A DNA stretch of 64,000 bases from Flavobacterium tagetis (GCF_016735615.1 NZ_JAERSF010000006.1:124001-188000), one strand, 5' to 3'. Counted from the first letter of the stretch, positions 18,619-28,516 are shown. The notes: generated by a model from the letters alone, not told the origin. Program-made: numbers and translations.

Positions 18619-20628
18619 ATGAAGATATCTTCTAGAAAAAAACTTAAACCTATCTTATTTGTCCTTATTGCTTTATGCTTTATTACAAATACAGTATTTT
18701 CGCAAGACGATCAACGTTGGCAAATTAATACCGACGGTTCTATTTCTTGGCAAATAAATAATACAATTCCGCATGATGATCATATTGAAATGAGCGGTAA
18801 AAGAATCTCCTGCGTTCTGAGATATGGCGTGGCGGCAGATGGCTCATTTCATGCTACACGCAGTTTAGTTTGGCCAATGCTGAGAACCATTCCTAATAAT
18901 ACGCATGCAAGCTTAACGCGTCAGTTTGCACAGGATGCTTTTGATCTTGTCACAGTAAATTACAAACCAATTCCAGCAGAAAAAACAATCTCGCTGACTC
19001 TTAACGGAACATTATTCGTTAAAAGCAAAACCGATAAACTTGAACTTACAAGACAGTTTTTTCCCTCTACAGCTTTATCAGTTTATAATGAAATCTATAC
19101 CATTAAAAACAGTTCTGATAAAAACTGTATCGTAGAGATTCCAAAATCTAATGCGGTTTATGCTACAGATCCAGCAAAAGGAACTGAAGGTAGTTATAGT
19201 ATTCATGCAGATCTTATTAATAGTGGAAGTTTTAATCTGAAACCAAATGAAACCGTTAGTTTTTCTGTTATCTATTCGGGCATTAAAGCAAACGAAACAG
19301 TTCCTTCTGTAAATGCCGAAGAAGAAAAAAACAAACGTTTAGAATTGATCAGTGAAATATGGAGCAAATTGATTTTGGAAACGCCAGATCAGGTTTTGAA
19401 TACCGAATTTGCTTTCGCGAAAATCAGAGCGGCAGAAAGTATTTTTGAAACCAAAGGCGGTCCTATGCACGGTCCTGGTGGAGAATCATATTATGCCGCC
19501 ATTTGGGCAAATGATCAAGCTGAATATATTGGTCCTTTTTTTCCATATTTAGGTTACGAATATGGAAATCAAGCTTCACTAAATGCATATCTTCAGTTTG
19601 CCAAATTCATAAACAAAGAATATAAAGCGATTCCTAGTTCTATTGTTGCTGAAGGAACAGATATTTGGGCTGGTGCGGGAGATCGCGGAGACGGCGCTAT
19701 GATTGCTTATGGAGCTGCACGTTACGCGCTTTCGAGAGGAAATTCAGATGAAGCAAAACAATTATGGCCATTAATTGAATGGTGCTTAGAATATTGCCAT
19801 AGAAAAATAAATGCTGATGGCGTAGTCGCTTCTGATTCTGATGAACTTGAGGGACGTCTTCCTTCTGGAAAAGCCAATCTTAATACCTCTTCTTTATACT
19901 ATGATGCTTTAAACTCTGCGGTTTATCTAGGTAAGGTTTTAGGAAAAAACGAAGCACAACTGAAAGCCTATAAAGCCGAAGCTGAAAAATTAAGAACCGC
20001 TATCGAAAAGTATTTTGGAGCTAAAGTTGAAGGCTTTGAAACCTACAAATACTATAAAGAAAATGATGTCTTAAGAGCTTGGATCTGTACGCCACTTACA
20101 ATGGGTATTTATGATAGAAAAGACGGAACTATAGATGCGTTATTTTCTTCTAGATTATGGACTAAAGATGGTCTTGCAAGCGTTGCTGGAGATAAAATAT
20201 TCTGGGATCGTTCTACTTTATATGCTTTAAGAGGAGTTCTTGCTGCAGGCGAAACAGATAAAGCGCTAGATTTCTTGCATTATTATTCCAATCGACGTTT
20301 ATTAGGAGATCACGTTCCTTATCCTGTAGAAGCCTATCCAGAAGGCGATCAGCGTCATCTTTCGGCTGAAAGCGGTTTGTATTGCCGAATTTTTACAGAA
20401 GGTTTATTTGGTATTCGTCCGACAGGCCTGTACAGTTTCGATTTTACACCAAGACTTCCTAAATCTTGGTCTACTATGAAACTAAAGCGTATTCATGCAT
20501 TTGAGCACGATTTCGATATTACAGTTGAAAGAGCTGGCAAAAATCTAAAGTTAAAAATAACTGACGGGAAAAAGCTGGCAATCAATAAAGTCATTAAAGA
20601 TGGTAATACCATAAATATTAAGTTATAA
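18619..20628 (+). CDS. Secreted probable six-hairpin glycosidase, family not assigned
   Basis: This 669-residue protein has a signal peptide ending about NTVFSQ. Residues of roughly 25-230 look like an N-terminal beta-sandwich. The remainder resembles an (alpha/alpha)6 barrel with acidic motifs such as GPGGESYYAAIWANDQAEYI, EGTDIWAGAGDRGDG and SDSDELEGRLPSG, and near the end YPEGDQRHLSAESGLYCRIF. This layout is shared by clan GH-L/G/M-type enzymes, but I do not recognise a specific family. It is the last gene of the SusCD locus, 55 bp after the previous hydrolase-like gene, and ends at a shared terminator. The substrate is unknown. Confidence 0.7.
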   Translation: MKISSRKKLKPILFVLIALCFITNTVFSQDDQRWQINTDGSISWQINNTIPHDDHIEMSGKRISCVLRYGVAADGSFHATRSLVWPMLRTIPNNTHASLTRQFAQDAFDLVTVNYKPIPAEKTISLTLNGTLFVKSKTDKLELTRQFFPSTALSVYNEIYTIKNSSDKNCIVEIPKSNAVYATDPAKGTEGSYSIHADLINSGSFNLKPNETVSFSVIYSGIKANETVPSVNAEEEKNKRLELISEIWSKLILETPDQVLNTEFAFAKIRAAESIFETKGGPMHGPGGESYYAAIWANDQAEYIGPFFPYLGYEYGNQASLNAYLQFAKFINKEYKAIPSSIVAEGTDIWAGAGDRGDGAMIAYGAARYALSRGNSDEAKQLWPLIEWCLEYCHRKINADGVVASDSDELEGRLPSGKANLNTSSLYYDALNSAVYLGKVLGKNEAQLKAYKAEAEKLRTAIEKYFGAKVEGFETYKYYKENDVLRAWICTPLTMGIYDRKDGTIDALFSSRLWTKDGLASVAGDKIFWDRSTLYALRGVLAAGETDKALDFLHYYSNRRLLGDHVPYPVEAYPEGDQRHLSAESGLYCRIFTEGLFGIRPTGLYSFDFTPRLPKSWSTMKLKRIHAFEHDFDITVERAGKNLKLKITDGKKLAINKVIKDGNTINIKL

Positions 20629-20656
20629 TTTTTTTTTTGAATTATTGTTTTTTGAT

Positions 20657-20694
20657 ACAAGCCTCCAAAATACATTTTTGGAGGTTTGTTTTTT
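20657..20694. terminator. Intrinsic terminator between convergent genes
   Basis: The arms ACAAGCCTCCAAAA (20657-20670) and TTTTGGAGGTTTGT (20676-20689) pair with one G-T wobble around a 5-nt loop, followed by a T run. It serves the plus-strand locus and may also serve the convergent dehydrogenase gene, whose stop is at 20693. Confidence 0.8.
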
Positions 20695-23644
20695 ATTTCA
20701 AAGCCTTAAACAATATTTCTACCGGATGCAATGATTTTCGCCCTGTTCCATCTGCAATTTGATGTCTACAACTTGTTCCTGAAGCAGAAATTAATGTGGC
20801 GTTTTCTTCTGCCCTAATTGTCGGAAACAAAACCAGTTCTCCAATTTTCATCGAAATATCATAATGCTCTTTTTCGTAACCAAAAGAACCTGCCATACCG
20901 CAACAACCAGTCGGAATATTCAAAACAGTATAATTCTTTGGCAGTGAAAGTATCTTTTTTAGCGGAACTAAAGAAGACAAACTTTTCTGAAAACAGTGTC
21001 CATGCATTCTCACTCTTTCTGTTTGATCTGTAAAGCTATCAGATGCAATTCGTCCCGCCTCCAACTCTTGAGCTAGAAATTCTTCAATTACAAAAGTTTT
21101 AGTTGCTGCTTTTTTTGCCTTTTCTTTTAAACCTCCACGGCATAAATCGGGATATTCGTCGCGAAAAGAAAGTATTGCCGAAGGTTCGATTCCGATTAAA
21201 ACACCATTATTTGGAATCGCATTTTCAAAATCTTTGATATTCTGTTCTGCAATTTCTCGCGCTTCTTTCAGCATTCCTTTTGAGAGATACGTTCTCCCAC
21301 TTATGCCAATTTTAGGAACTAAAACTTTATATCCTAATCTATTTAAAAGTTTGACAGCTGTCTGCCCTATTTCAACATCATAATAATTCAGGAATTCGTC
21401 ATTATACAAATACACATTTCCGTTCCTAAAATCACTTATTTGACTATAGCTTTTTATCCATTTTGCAAAAGTAATTTTGTGCATTAAAGGCAATTGTCTC
21501 TCTGTAGCAAAACCAGTTCCTTTTTTAATCCAATTACCTAGAATTCCTTTGGTTGACAAATTATATAGCCACGGAACTGAAGCAAGCAACTGATTTACTT
21601 TTGGCGTATTTCCAATCAATTTAGACCTAAATTTTACACCATTTTTATCATGATACTGTTGTAATGTTTCAGCTTTCAGTTTCGCCATATCTACATTTGA
21701 AGGACATTCAGATTTACAGCCTTTACAGCTTAAACATAAATCCAAAACCTCCAACAGATTTTCATCATCAAATCGGTTTGTTTTTGTAGAATTTGTTATG
21801 GTTTCTCTGAGCATATTGGCACGCGCTCGAGTTGTATGTTTTTCATCTCGCGTAGCCATGTAACTTGGACACATTGTGCCTCCGCTCTTCTCTGTTTTTC
21901 TACAATCACCAGATCCGTTGCACATTTCTGCCGCGCGAAGGATTCCGTTATGTTCTGAGAAATCGAAATACGTTTCAGGCATTGGCGTATCTTGTCCTGC
22001 TATATATCGCAGACTCGTATCCATAGGAGGCGTATTCACAATTTTCCCAGGATTGAAAACTCCCCACGGATCCCAAACCTTTTTTATCTGAACAAATAAT
22101 TGATAAATTTCATCTCCCAACATTAGCGGAATAAACTCTCCTCTAAGCCTTCCATCCCCATGTTCTCCACTCAACGAACCTTTGTACTTTTTGACCAAAT
22201 GCGCAATGTCCGTTGCAATAGTTCTAAAAAGTGTAGTTCCTTCTTCGGTTTTTAAATCTATAATCGGACGCAAATGTAATTCACCAGTTGCTGCATGCGC
22301 GTAATGCACACAGTTTAGATTTCTCTCTTTTAATATAGCATTAAAATCTACGATAAAATTAGGTAGGTCATTAACGTCAACCGCTGTGTCTTCAATTACG
22401 GCAACTGCCTTTGCATCACCCGGAATATTAGACAATAATCCCAATCCTGCTTTTCTTAATGCCCAGACTTTGTTGGTATCTTCACCATAAACAATCGGGA
22501 AATGATATCCTAAATTTTTAGAACGCATTAAAGCTTCCATTTCTTTTGCAATGCTGTCAATTTCTTCTTGAGAATCTCTCAAAAATTCTACCGCTAAAAT
22601 AGCCTGAGGATCGCCCTTCACAAAAAAACGATTCTTGCTTTGTTCGATATTTTCTTTGGTGCATTCTAGAATATAATGGTCAATTAACTCCACACTATCT
22701 GGGTTAAATTTCAATGCTTCAATATTAGCTTTTAAAGATTCATGAATACTTTCAAAATGAACGCAAACCAAAGCGGAATACGGTTTTAAGGCATCAACCA
22801 AATTTAGTTTGATTGCTGTAGAAAAAAACAATGTTCCCTCAGATCCCGCAATTAGTTTACAGAAATTGAACTTTTCAGCAGAATCATCAAATGGACTGCT
22901 GTCTGCCAATAAATCCAAAGCATATCCTGTATTTCTTCTTGGAATTGATTTTTTAGGAAAATTAGCTTCAAATAAACTTCGGTTATGTTCAGATGATAGT
23001 ATTTCTTTAGCTTGAACATAAATAGCCTGTTCCAACGGACTAATAACATTAATTCCGTTGCATTTATCTTCAAACTCGGCATTGGTTAGATAACCAAAAA
23101 CAACTTCATTTCCATCTGCTAAAAAACCTTTTATTTCTAGTACATGTTCTCTGGTTGATCCGTAAACAACAGATCGGGCTCCGCAGGCATTATTTCCCAC
23201 CATTCCACCAATCATACAGCGATTGCTTGTAGAGGTTTCTGGTCCAAAAAAAAGTTTATATGGCTTTAAATGAAGATTCAATTCATCACGAATAACACCA
23301 GGTTCTACCCAAACCGATTTTTCTTCCTGATTTACCGAAATAATTTTGGTGAACTCTTGCGAAATATCAACCACAATTCCATTTCCAACGACTTGCCCCG
23401 CCAGCGAAGTTCCAGCGGCACGAGGAATGATACTGCTATTGTTTTCTTTTGCAAAAGCAATTATTTTCTGGATATCTTCTTTTGTTTTCGGAATGGCTAC
23501 GGCCAATGGCATTTCTTTGTAAGCGCTTGCATCTGTTGCGTAAAGCAGACGCATGGTATGATCGTAAAATAATTTGCCCTCTAATTGCTTTTCTAAACCT
23601 TCAAGTTTAGCAGAAATCTTTGGAAGGATATTATTATCATTCAT
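20693..23644 (-). CDS. FAD/Fe-S dehydrogenase, YdiJ/DLD-type; probable D-2-hydroxyglutarate dehydrogenase
   Basis: This 983-residue fusion has an N-terminal FAD_binding_4 (PCMH) domain (about 40-290, RAAGTSLAGQVVG and GGMVGNNACGARS). A FAD-oxidase C-terminal domain follows, with GSLSGEHGDGRLRGEF at 489-504. A ferredoxin-like module carries C575/C581/C592 and the CxxCxxCxxxC set at C637, C640, C643 and C647. A CCG domain (GCCGMAGSFGYEKEHYD) ends the protein. This fused GlcD-GlcF-like layout, near 1000 residues, fits YdiJ, which oxidises D-2-hydroxyglutarate; D-lactate is the main alternative. The DUF1338 enzyme at the head of the same minus-strand gene run makes D-2-hydroxyglutarate from 2-oxoadipate, which favours the first option. 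Confidence 0.85.
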   Translation of the reverse strand: MNDNNILPKISAKLEGLEKQLEGKLFYDHTMRLLYATDASAYKEMPLAVAIPKTKEDIQKIIAFAKENNSSIIPRAAGTSLAGQVVGNGIVVDISQEFTKIISVNQEEKSVWVEPGVIRDELNLHLKPYKLFFGPETSTSNRCMIGGMVGNNACGARSVVYGSTREHVLEIKGFLADGNEVVFGYLTNAEFEDKCNGINVISPLEQAIYVQAKEILSSEHNRSLFEANFPKKSIPRRNTGYALDLLADSSPFDDSAEKFNFCKLIAGSEGTLFFSTAIKLNLVDALKPYSALVCVHFESIHESLKANIEALKFNPDSVELIDHYILECTKENIEQSKNRFFVKGDPQAILAVEFLRDSQEEIDSIAKEMEALMRSKNLGYHFPIVYGEDTNKVWALRKAGLGLLSNIPGDAKAVAVIEDTAVDVNDLPNFIVDFNAILKERNLNCVHYAHAATGELHLRPIIDLKTEEGTTLFRTIATDIAHLVKKYKGSLSGEHGDGRLRGEFIPLMLGDEIYQLFVQIKKVWDPWGVFNPGKIVNTPPMDTSLRYIAGQDTPMPETYFDFSEHNGILRAAEMCNGSGDCRKTEKSGGTMCPSYMATRDEKHTTRARANMLRETITNSTKTNRFDDENLLEVLDLCLSCKGCKSECPSNVDMAKLKAETLQQYHDKNGVKFRSKLIGNTPKVNQLLASVPWLYNLSTKGILGNWIKKGTGFATERQLPLMHKITFAKWIKSYSQISDFRNGNVYLYNDEFLNYYDVEIGQTAVKLLNRLGYKVLVPKIGISGRTYLSKGMLKEAREIAEQNIKDFENAIPNNGVLIGIEPSAILSFRDEYPDLCRGGLKEKAKKAATKTFVIEEFLAQELEAGRIASDSFTDQTERVRMHGHCFQKSLSSLVPLKKILSLPKNYTVLNIPTGCCGMAGSFGYEKEHYDISMKIGELVLFPTIRAEENATLISASGTSCRHQIADGTGRKSLHPVEILFKALK

Positions 23645-23761
23645 TTTAATATTATATTATATCGGTGTGCTTTTATCCGAAAATAGATTAAAGTCAGTAA
23701 TAATCTTTGTTTGGTACTTTTTATTATTTTGAAAATACAATTCAGAAACCCAATGAAGATT

Positions 23762-23867
23762 TTGTCATTTCGACCGAAGGGAGAAATCACACAAGAAACT
23801 CCTCAATCAAAATCACCAATCTTTGTCGAATTCCGCGTGTGATTTCTCCCTTCGGTCGAAATGACAA
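23762..23867. repeat. Perfect 31-bp inverted repeat (REP/MITE-like element)
   Basis: The arms at 23762-23792 and 23837-23867 are perfect reverse complements (core TTTCGACCGAAGGGAGAAAT) separated by 44 bases without coding potential. I associate this word with intergenic elements found in many flavobacteria. It sits between the dehydrogenase and kinase/phospho-lyase genes. It could fold into a strong hairpin in mRNA and dampen or terminate read-through. Confidence 0.8.
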
Positions 23868-23875
23868 TATTGCGT

Positions 23876-26173
23876 TTATAATTCGCTCAATGCAATGTCC
23901 AATAACTCAACCATTTCATCAGCATTTTGTTTATTAAACGGCATTGGTGGTTTTATTTTTAAAACATTATGTAGAGGTCCGTCTGTACTTAACAAATATC
24001 CTTTGGCTTTTAGCTTCTCTACAACAATATCAATTTCAGGAACAGCAGGTTCCATAGTCGTTTTATCTTTTACCATTTCTGCTCCAATAAATAATCCGTG
24101 TCCTCGAACATCACTGATAATAGGATATTTAGCCATTAAAGCTTTTAATCCATCCATTAGATAATTTCCTGTTTCGAGAGCGTGCTGTTGCATTTCTTCC
24201 TTTTCAATTACCTCTAAAACAGCTAATCCTGTAGCCATAGAAACAGGATTCCCGCCGAAAGTATTAAAGTATTCCAAGCCATTATTGAACGCTTCTGCAA
24301 TCTCCTCTGTTACTATTACAGCTGCAAGTGGATGCCCGTTCCCGATTGGTTTTCCTAAAACAACAATATCTGGAACTACATTTTGCAATTCGAATCCCCA
24401 GAAATGATCTCCAATTCGTCCAAATCCAACCTGAACTTCATCTGCAATACAGACTCCACCTGCCGCACGAACGTAGTCGTAAACGGTTTTTAAATAGTTT
24501 TCTGGCAACGGAATCTGACCGCCAACTCCTAATAAAGTTTCACAGATAAATACTGCTGGCGCTTTATCTTCTTTCTTTAAGTCTTCAATAATTCGCTGTA
24601 CATCTGCTGCATATTTTTCTCCTGCTTCTGCATCACCATATTTATAAGGACCGCGGTACAAATCTGGATTTATTGCTTTATGAATCCAAGGCATTTGACC
24701 CGAACCGCCTTTGCTGTCAAATTTATACGGACTCATTTCCATTGCCACTGTCGAAGTTCCGTGATAAGCATGATCGAGTACGATAATATCTTTTTGTTTT
24801 GTAAAATGACGGCTCATTCTGATCGCTAAATCATTGGCTTCACTACCGGAATTCACAAAATAACAAACGCTTAATTTTTCTGGCAAAGTTGCTGTTAGTT
24901 TTTCGGCATATTCAGTTATGGCGTCATTCAAATATCTAGTATTTGTATTTAAAGTCGCTATTTGATGTTGCATTTTTCTAACCACAACCGGATGGCAATG
25001 TCCCACATGCGATGGATTATTTACACAATCAACAAAAGTTCTCCCTTTGTCATCATACAAATATTGTAAAGCTCCTTTTACAATTTTCAATTTGTCCTTG
25101 TAGCCAATACTCAGATTTCTACCTATTTTCTTTTTTCTAATTTCAAGCAATTCTGAGTAATCATCATTGGTAATTAATCCTTCAAAACCACAAGCTTTTC
25201 TAAAGGCATCTTGCGCCTTGATTGGATTAATTTTTATCAATTTATACAACAAATCCCAAGCTGGTTTTTCGGTCACAAAATGGTGTTCGTTGTTACTGTC
25301 CAGCGATGCATTATAGGCAGATTGTGTCACGCTGATGCAAAGTCTTCCTGCAATGAGATAATACAATAAATCTAATTCTTGTTCGGTAAGAGCATGCGAG
25401 TTATGATATCCTTTGACAATTTCTGTGGCTACAGCCAACGGATCTTCTTCGTCAAGCATCGCGTAAACACAAGCAATCGCTAAATTGTTGATTAAAGCGG
25501 TGTATACCATATCCCCAAAATCAATCAGTCCGCTAATGTGATTGTCTTTCACTAAAACATTATAATCGTTGGCATCGTTATGAATATACGCATGTCTTAA
25601 ACGGTGTATTCGCGGTAATACTTCTGTATCAAACTGCAACAAAAAATAACCTGCAATACGCCTTCTTTCGTGATTTAAAATATACTTTAGATTATCGCCG
25701 GCCTCACTAGCTCGGCTAATATCCCAAGTATAATTTCGGTGCATTGCCGGATGAGAAAAATCAGCCAAAGCGTTATCCATTTTTCCTAGAAAAGAGCCTA
25801 AGTTATAATGCAGTTCGCTGTTTTTGTTCTTTTCATCTACCCAAAAAGTGCCTTCTAAAAAGTTGAGAATTCGAATATAATAGATTTGAGAATCTGTTAC
25901 AATCTGAGTCAGCTCTTCTCCTTTTGTATTCAGGACGAAGTGCTGAAAACAATCAGAAATATCACTTTTGGTAAGATGCCTTATAATAGCGGCCTGCGCT
26001 TCCAGAAAAGGAAACGGATGGCTTTCATTTGATACTTTTAGAATATACTTTTCATTTTTCTCATTCGATAAAAGAAAATTCAATTCATCATATCCATTTA
26101 ATGCTTTTACGGTTACTTCTAATCCGTAATGTTCTTTTACTAAATCCTGAATAACTGTTTCTGAAAAAGTCAT
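23876..26173 (-). CDS. Fusion of APH-type kinase and class III PLP phospho-lyase; probable hydroxylysine kinase / 5-phosphohydroxylysine phospho-lyase
   Basis: In this 765-residue protein, residues 1-330 form an aminoglycoside-phosphotransferase/homoserine-kinase-like domain with catalytic D200 in HNDANDYNVL and metal-binding D218 in DFGD. Residues 345-765 form a class III aminotransferase fold with NSGSEAND (441-448), DEVQVGFGR (579-587) and PLP lysine K608 in LGKPIGNGHP. The segments DLYRGPYKYG, EYFNTFGGNPVS and GPLHNVLKIKPPM resemble, from memory, human AGXT2L1/AGXT2L2, which are phospho-lyases and not transaminases. In mammals the separate proteins HYKK and PHYKPL phosphorylate 5-hydroxylysine and convert it to 2-aminoadipate semialdehyde. 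An ethanolamine kinase/phospho-lyase is the main alternative. The ALDH7-type gene nearby favours hydroxylysine. No signal peptide is seen. Confidence 0.82.
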   Translation of the reverse strand: MTFSETVIQDLVKEHYGLEVTVKALNGYDELNFLLSNEKNEKYILKVSNESHPFPFLEAQAAIIRHLTKSDISDCFQHFVLNTKGEELTQIVTDSQIYYIRILNFLEGTFWVDEKNKNSELHYNLGSFLGKMDNALADFSHPAMHRNYTWDISRASEAGDNLKYILNHERRRIAGYFLLQFDTEVLPRIHRLRHAYIHNDANDYNVLVKDNHISGLIDFGDMVYTALINNLAIACVYAMLDEEDPLAVATEIVKGYHNSHALTEQELDLLYYLIAGRLCISVTQSAYNASLDSNNEHHFVTEKPAWDLLYKLIKINPIKAQDAFRKACGFEGLITNDDYSELLEIRKKKIGRNLSIGYKDKLKIVKGALQYLYDDKGRTFVDCVNNPSHVGHCHPVVVRKMQHQIATLNTNTRYLNDAITEYAEKLTATLPEKLSVCYFVNSGSEANDLAIRMSRHFTKQKDIIVLDHAYHGTSTVAMEMSPYKFDSKGGSGQMPWIHKAINPDLYRGPYKYGDAEAGEKYAADVQRIIEDLKKEDKAPAVFICETLLGVGGQIPLPENYLKTVYDYVRAAGGVCIADEVQVGFGRIGDHFWGFELQNVVPDIVVLGKPIGNGHPLAAVIVTEEIAEAFNNGLEYFNTFGGNPVSMATGLAVLEVIEKEEMQQHALETGNYLMDGLKALMAKYPIISDVRGHGLFIGAEMVKDKTTMEPAVPEIDIVVEKLKAKGYLLSTDGPLHNVLKIKPPMPFNKQNADEMVELLDIALSEL

Positions 26174-26241
26174 TGTATTCTATTAAAATGTTTTATATTT
26201 TTTTTAGCCCCGACCCGAGCGAAAGCGAACAGGCAAAGCAA

Positions 26242-26314
26242 TTGCACTAATTTACACGAATTACAATTAAAATATTATTAAAAAAAAATTAGTGCAAATT
26301 TGTGCAATTCGTAG
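26242..26314. repeat. Intergenic inverted/tandem repeat with TTAGTGCAA words
   Basis: TTGCACTAATTT (26242-26253) and AAATTAGTGCAA (26286-26297) are perfect 12-bp inverted arms. GTGCAAATTTGTGCAATTCGT adds a near-tandem copy on the right. A more GC-rich stretch (CCCCGACCCGAGCG) lies just to the left. It looks like a flavobacterial non-coding repeat and lies between the GH42 gene and the kinase/phospho-lyase gene. Confidence 0.55.
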
Positions 26315-26334
26315 CGTATTTATTGTTGTCCTCT

Positions 26335-28470
26335 TTATTTCCAAATAACAGCCTGAGCTGGTTCTAATGGATTTTTTCCAACTAATATTTTACTTCCTGC
26401 AGGAATTGGTAAATTAATGGTTTCGTTGGTATAATTTACACCCACATAAAAGCCATCACGCCATTCTACATAAACGCCTTTTGGTAAATCTTGAATAGCA
26501 ACTTTTGCACGTTCATATACCGTTCTTACCACTTGTCTCTCCAGATTCCCATCTTTACTTTCAGCTCCAATATAAGTAACGGTTCCTTTTCCAAGTTTTC
26601 TAGTAATCGCAGCCGCTTTGCCTTTGTAAAACTGATCGGCATAAGAAGCTAAAACTTCGGTTCCTTGTTTCGGATTTAAAACATCAGCCCAAACATTCCA
26701 CTTATAGGTATTGTTTCCTGCAGTTATGGTTCCGTTTACATCTTCAACCAACATATCAAAAAACTCAACATCTGCTCCGATTAAAGGTACAATTGGTCCG
26801 CTCCAATTTGCTTCGAAGAAATGACCATTTTTATCTTTCTGCCCTGTACGGCACGAAAGAATTAAATTTCCGCCATTTTCAACATATTTCGTCCATTTGT
26901 CTACCAGTTTTTGATCAACTAATTGATACGCTGGAGCAACAATAAACGGATAATCCGAAAAATCGCTTTCTTCTGTAATAAAATCCATTGGCGCACCCGT
27001 TGATTTTACTGCCGAAGTATAGGTGTTTCTATGTCTCCAAGTACTCCAGAATTCTGTTTGCTTCTGATTTTCTAAATCCCACAGATTTTCATGACTCCAT
27101 AAAAATCCAGTCTTTCTTTTTGCAATTTCTTGCGGAATAACTGCTTTTGGGTTGTATTCTTTACGAAGCAATTTCATGTCTTCGATAGACTGAACAAATT
27201 CTTTTCCTCCTGTGGTTAACGTTACGCCATCTGTACCGACAATTCCGTCATGATACATTTCGCTACTTCCAAGCGGATGTCTGTATCTGTAAGTACAAGT
27301 AAAAGAACAGCCTCCACCAAAAGCCTGAGAAATCCACATGTGGGCTGTTCCAGGCAGTAACTGCGGATTAATGCTTGCCCAATTTACTTGTCCTGGCTGC
27401 ATTTCCATTACTCCAGTAACGCCATTTATAGATCTGTAATAATCATTGGCTTCCGAAATTTTATTAGGATGTCCCATTCTGAAATTTTGTCCACCTAATT
27501 GATTTCTTCCGCTTACAGGATACATGGTATAGGTTGCAAAATCCATTTTATCCGTTCTTCTTGGATCTGCTCCATAAACTACATTAGTGTAATTTGTAGT
27601 AATCCATTGTTTTGGGTCAATGTATTTTCGAAGTACTTCAGCTTGTAAATTCAAATATTCTGCTTGAGAATCTGCTGTGTATCTTTTGAAATCTAAAATA
27701 GCATGAGGGCTAAGTTTGTCTTCAAAATAAATCTCTGCATTTGGAATCGCAATCTGTTCAAAATTATTGTATCTGATGCTCCAGAAACTGGCTACCCATT
27801 CCGTATTCAATTTTTCGATTGTTCCATATTTCGCTTTTAGCCATTTCTGAAATCCTTTTTGTGCTGAAGGACTAAAATCGTCTGGCGCACCTGGTTCATT
27901 ATCAACCTGCCAGCCAATAACATTTTTATTATTGCCGTATCTTTTTGCTAATTCAGTTACAATTTTGGCAACAAATTCTCTGTATTTTTCATTAGATACA
28001 GACTGATTGGCTCTATTACCGTGCTCTCTGCGTCTTCCACTTGCATCAACAAGATAGATTTCAGGATACTTTTCCCCCATCCATGCTGGAGGAGTTGGCG
28101 TTGGTGTACACATGATTACTTTCAAGCCTTGTTTTTCTGCAATTGCCAAAGCATCATCTAACCATTTAAAATCGTATTTTCCTTCTTCAGGCTCCATATA
28201 AGTCCAAGCAAACTCAGCAAAGTGCGTAAACTCAAAACCGAGTTTTTTAATATTTTTTAGATCACGCTCCCATTGTTCTCTTGGCCACTGTTCTGGATAA
28301 TAGTATACTCCGATCTGCATTAAATCTGGCTTTGAGAAAAATCGTTGCGGATCTTTATTTTCTGAAACTGTACTTTTCTTATTTTGAGCAAAAACAGGCG
28401 TTGAATGGCTGCCTGCTATAAGCAATCCAGCTGTAATTATTTTTGTGAAAGATATATTGTGGTTAAACAT
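26335..28470 (-). CDS. Secreted beta-galactosidase, glycoside hydrolase family 42
   Basis: This 711-residue protein has the signal peptide MFNHNISFTKIITAGLLIAG through VFAQ. The GH42 (beta/alpha)8 domain begins at GVYYYPEQWPREQWERDL. The acid/base glutamate is in GWQVDNEPGAPDD and the nucleophile glutamate in GVMEMQPGQVNW. A trimerisation-type domain (about 440-620) and a small beta domain close the chain. It would remove terminal beta-linked galactose in the periplasm. It lies 46 bp downstream of the GH63 gene and upstream of the kinase/phospho-lyase gene, which fits removal of galactose from galactosyl-hydroxylysine. Family membership is clear; the natural substrate is inferred. Confidence 0.9.
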   Translation of the reverse strand: MFNHNISFTKIITAGLLIAGSHSTPVFAQNKKSTVSENKDPQRFFSKPDLMQIGVYYYPEQWPREQWERDLKNIKKLGFEFTHFAEFAWTYMEPEEGKYDFKWLDDALAIAEKQGLKVIMCTPTPTPPAWMGEKYPEIYLVDASGRRREHGNRANQSVSNEKYREFVAKIVTELAKRYGNNKNVIGWQVDNEPGAPDDFSPSAQKGFQKWLKAKYGTIEKLNTEWVASFWSIRYNNFEQIAIPNAEIYFEDKLSPHAILDFKRYTADSQAEYLNLQAEVLRKYIDPKQWITTNYTNVVYGADPRRTDKMDFATYTMYPVSGRNQLGGQNFRMGHPNKISEANDYYRSINGVTGVMEMQPGQVNWASINPQLLPGTAHMWISQAFGGGCSFTCTYRYRHPLGSSEMYHDGIVGTDGVTLTTGGKEFVQSIEDMKLLRKEYNPKAVIPQEIAKRKTGFLWSHENLWDLENQKQTEFWSTWRHRNTYTSAVKSTGAPMDFITEESDFSDYPFIVAPAYQLVDQKLVDKWTKYVENGGNLILSCRTGQKDKNGHFFEANWSGPIVPLIGADVEFFDMLVEDVNGTITAGNNTYKWNVWADVLNPKQGTEVLASYADQFYKGKAAAITRKLGKGTVTYIGAESKDGNLERQVVRTVYERAKVAIQDLPKGVYVEWRDGFYVGVNYTNETINLPIPAGSKILVGKNPLEPAQAVIWK

Positions 28471-28516
28471 AGTTAGTATTGTTATGTTCGTAATTGTATT
28501 TGATAGTTAGATTCAA

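Noticed and set aside
20693..23644. Simple D-lactate dehydrogenase call
   Set aside because: Not excluded by sequence, but the fused layout and the DUF1338 gene in the same gene run make D-2-hydroxyglutarate the better candidate.
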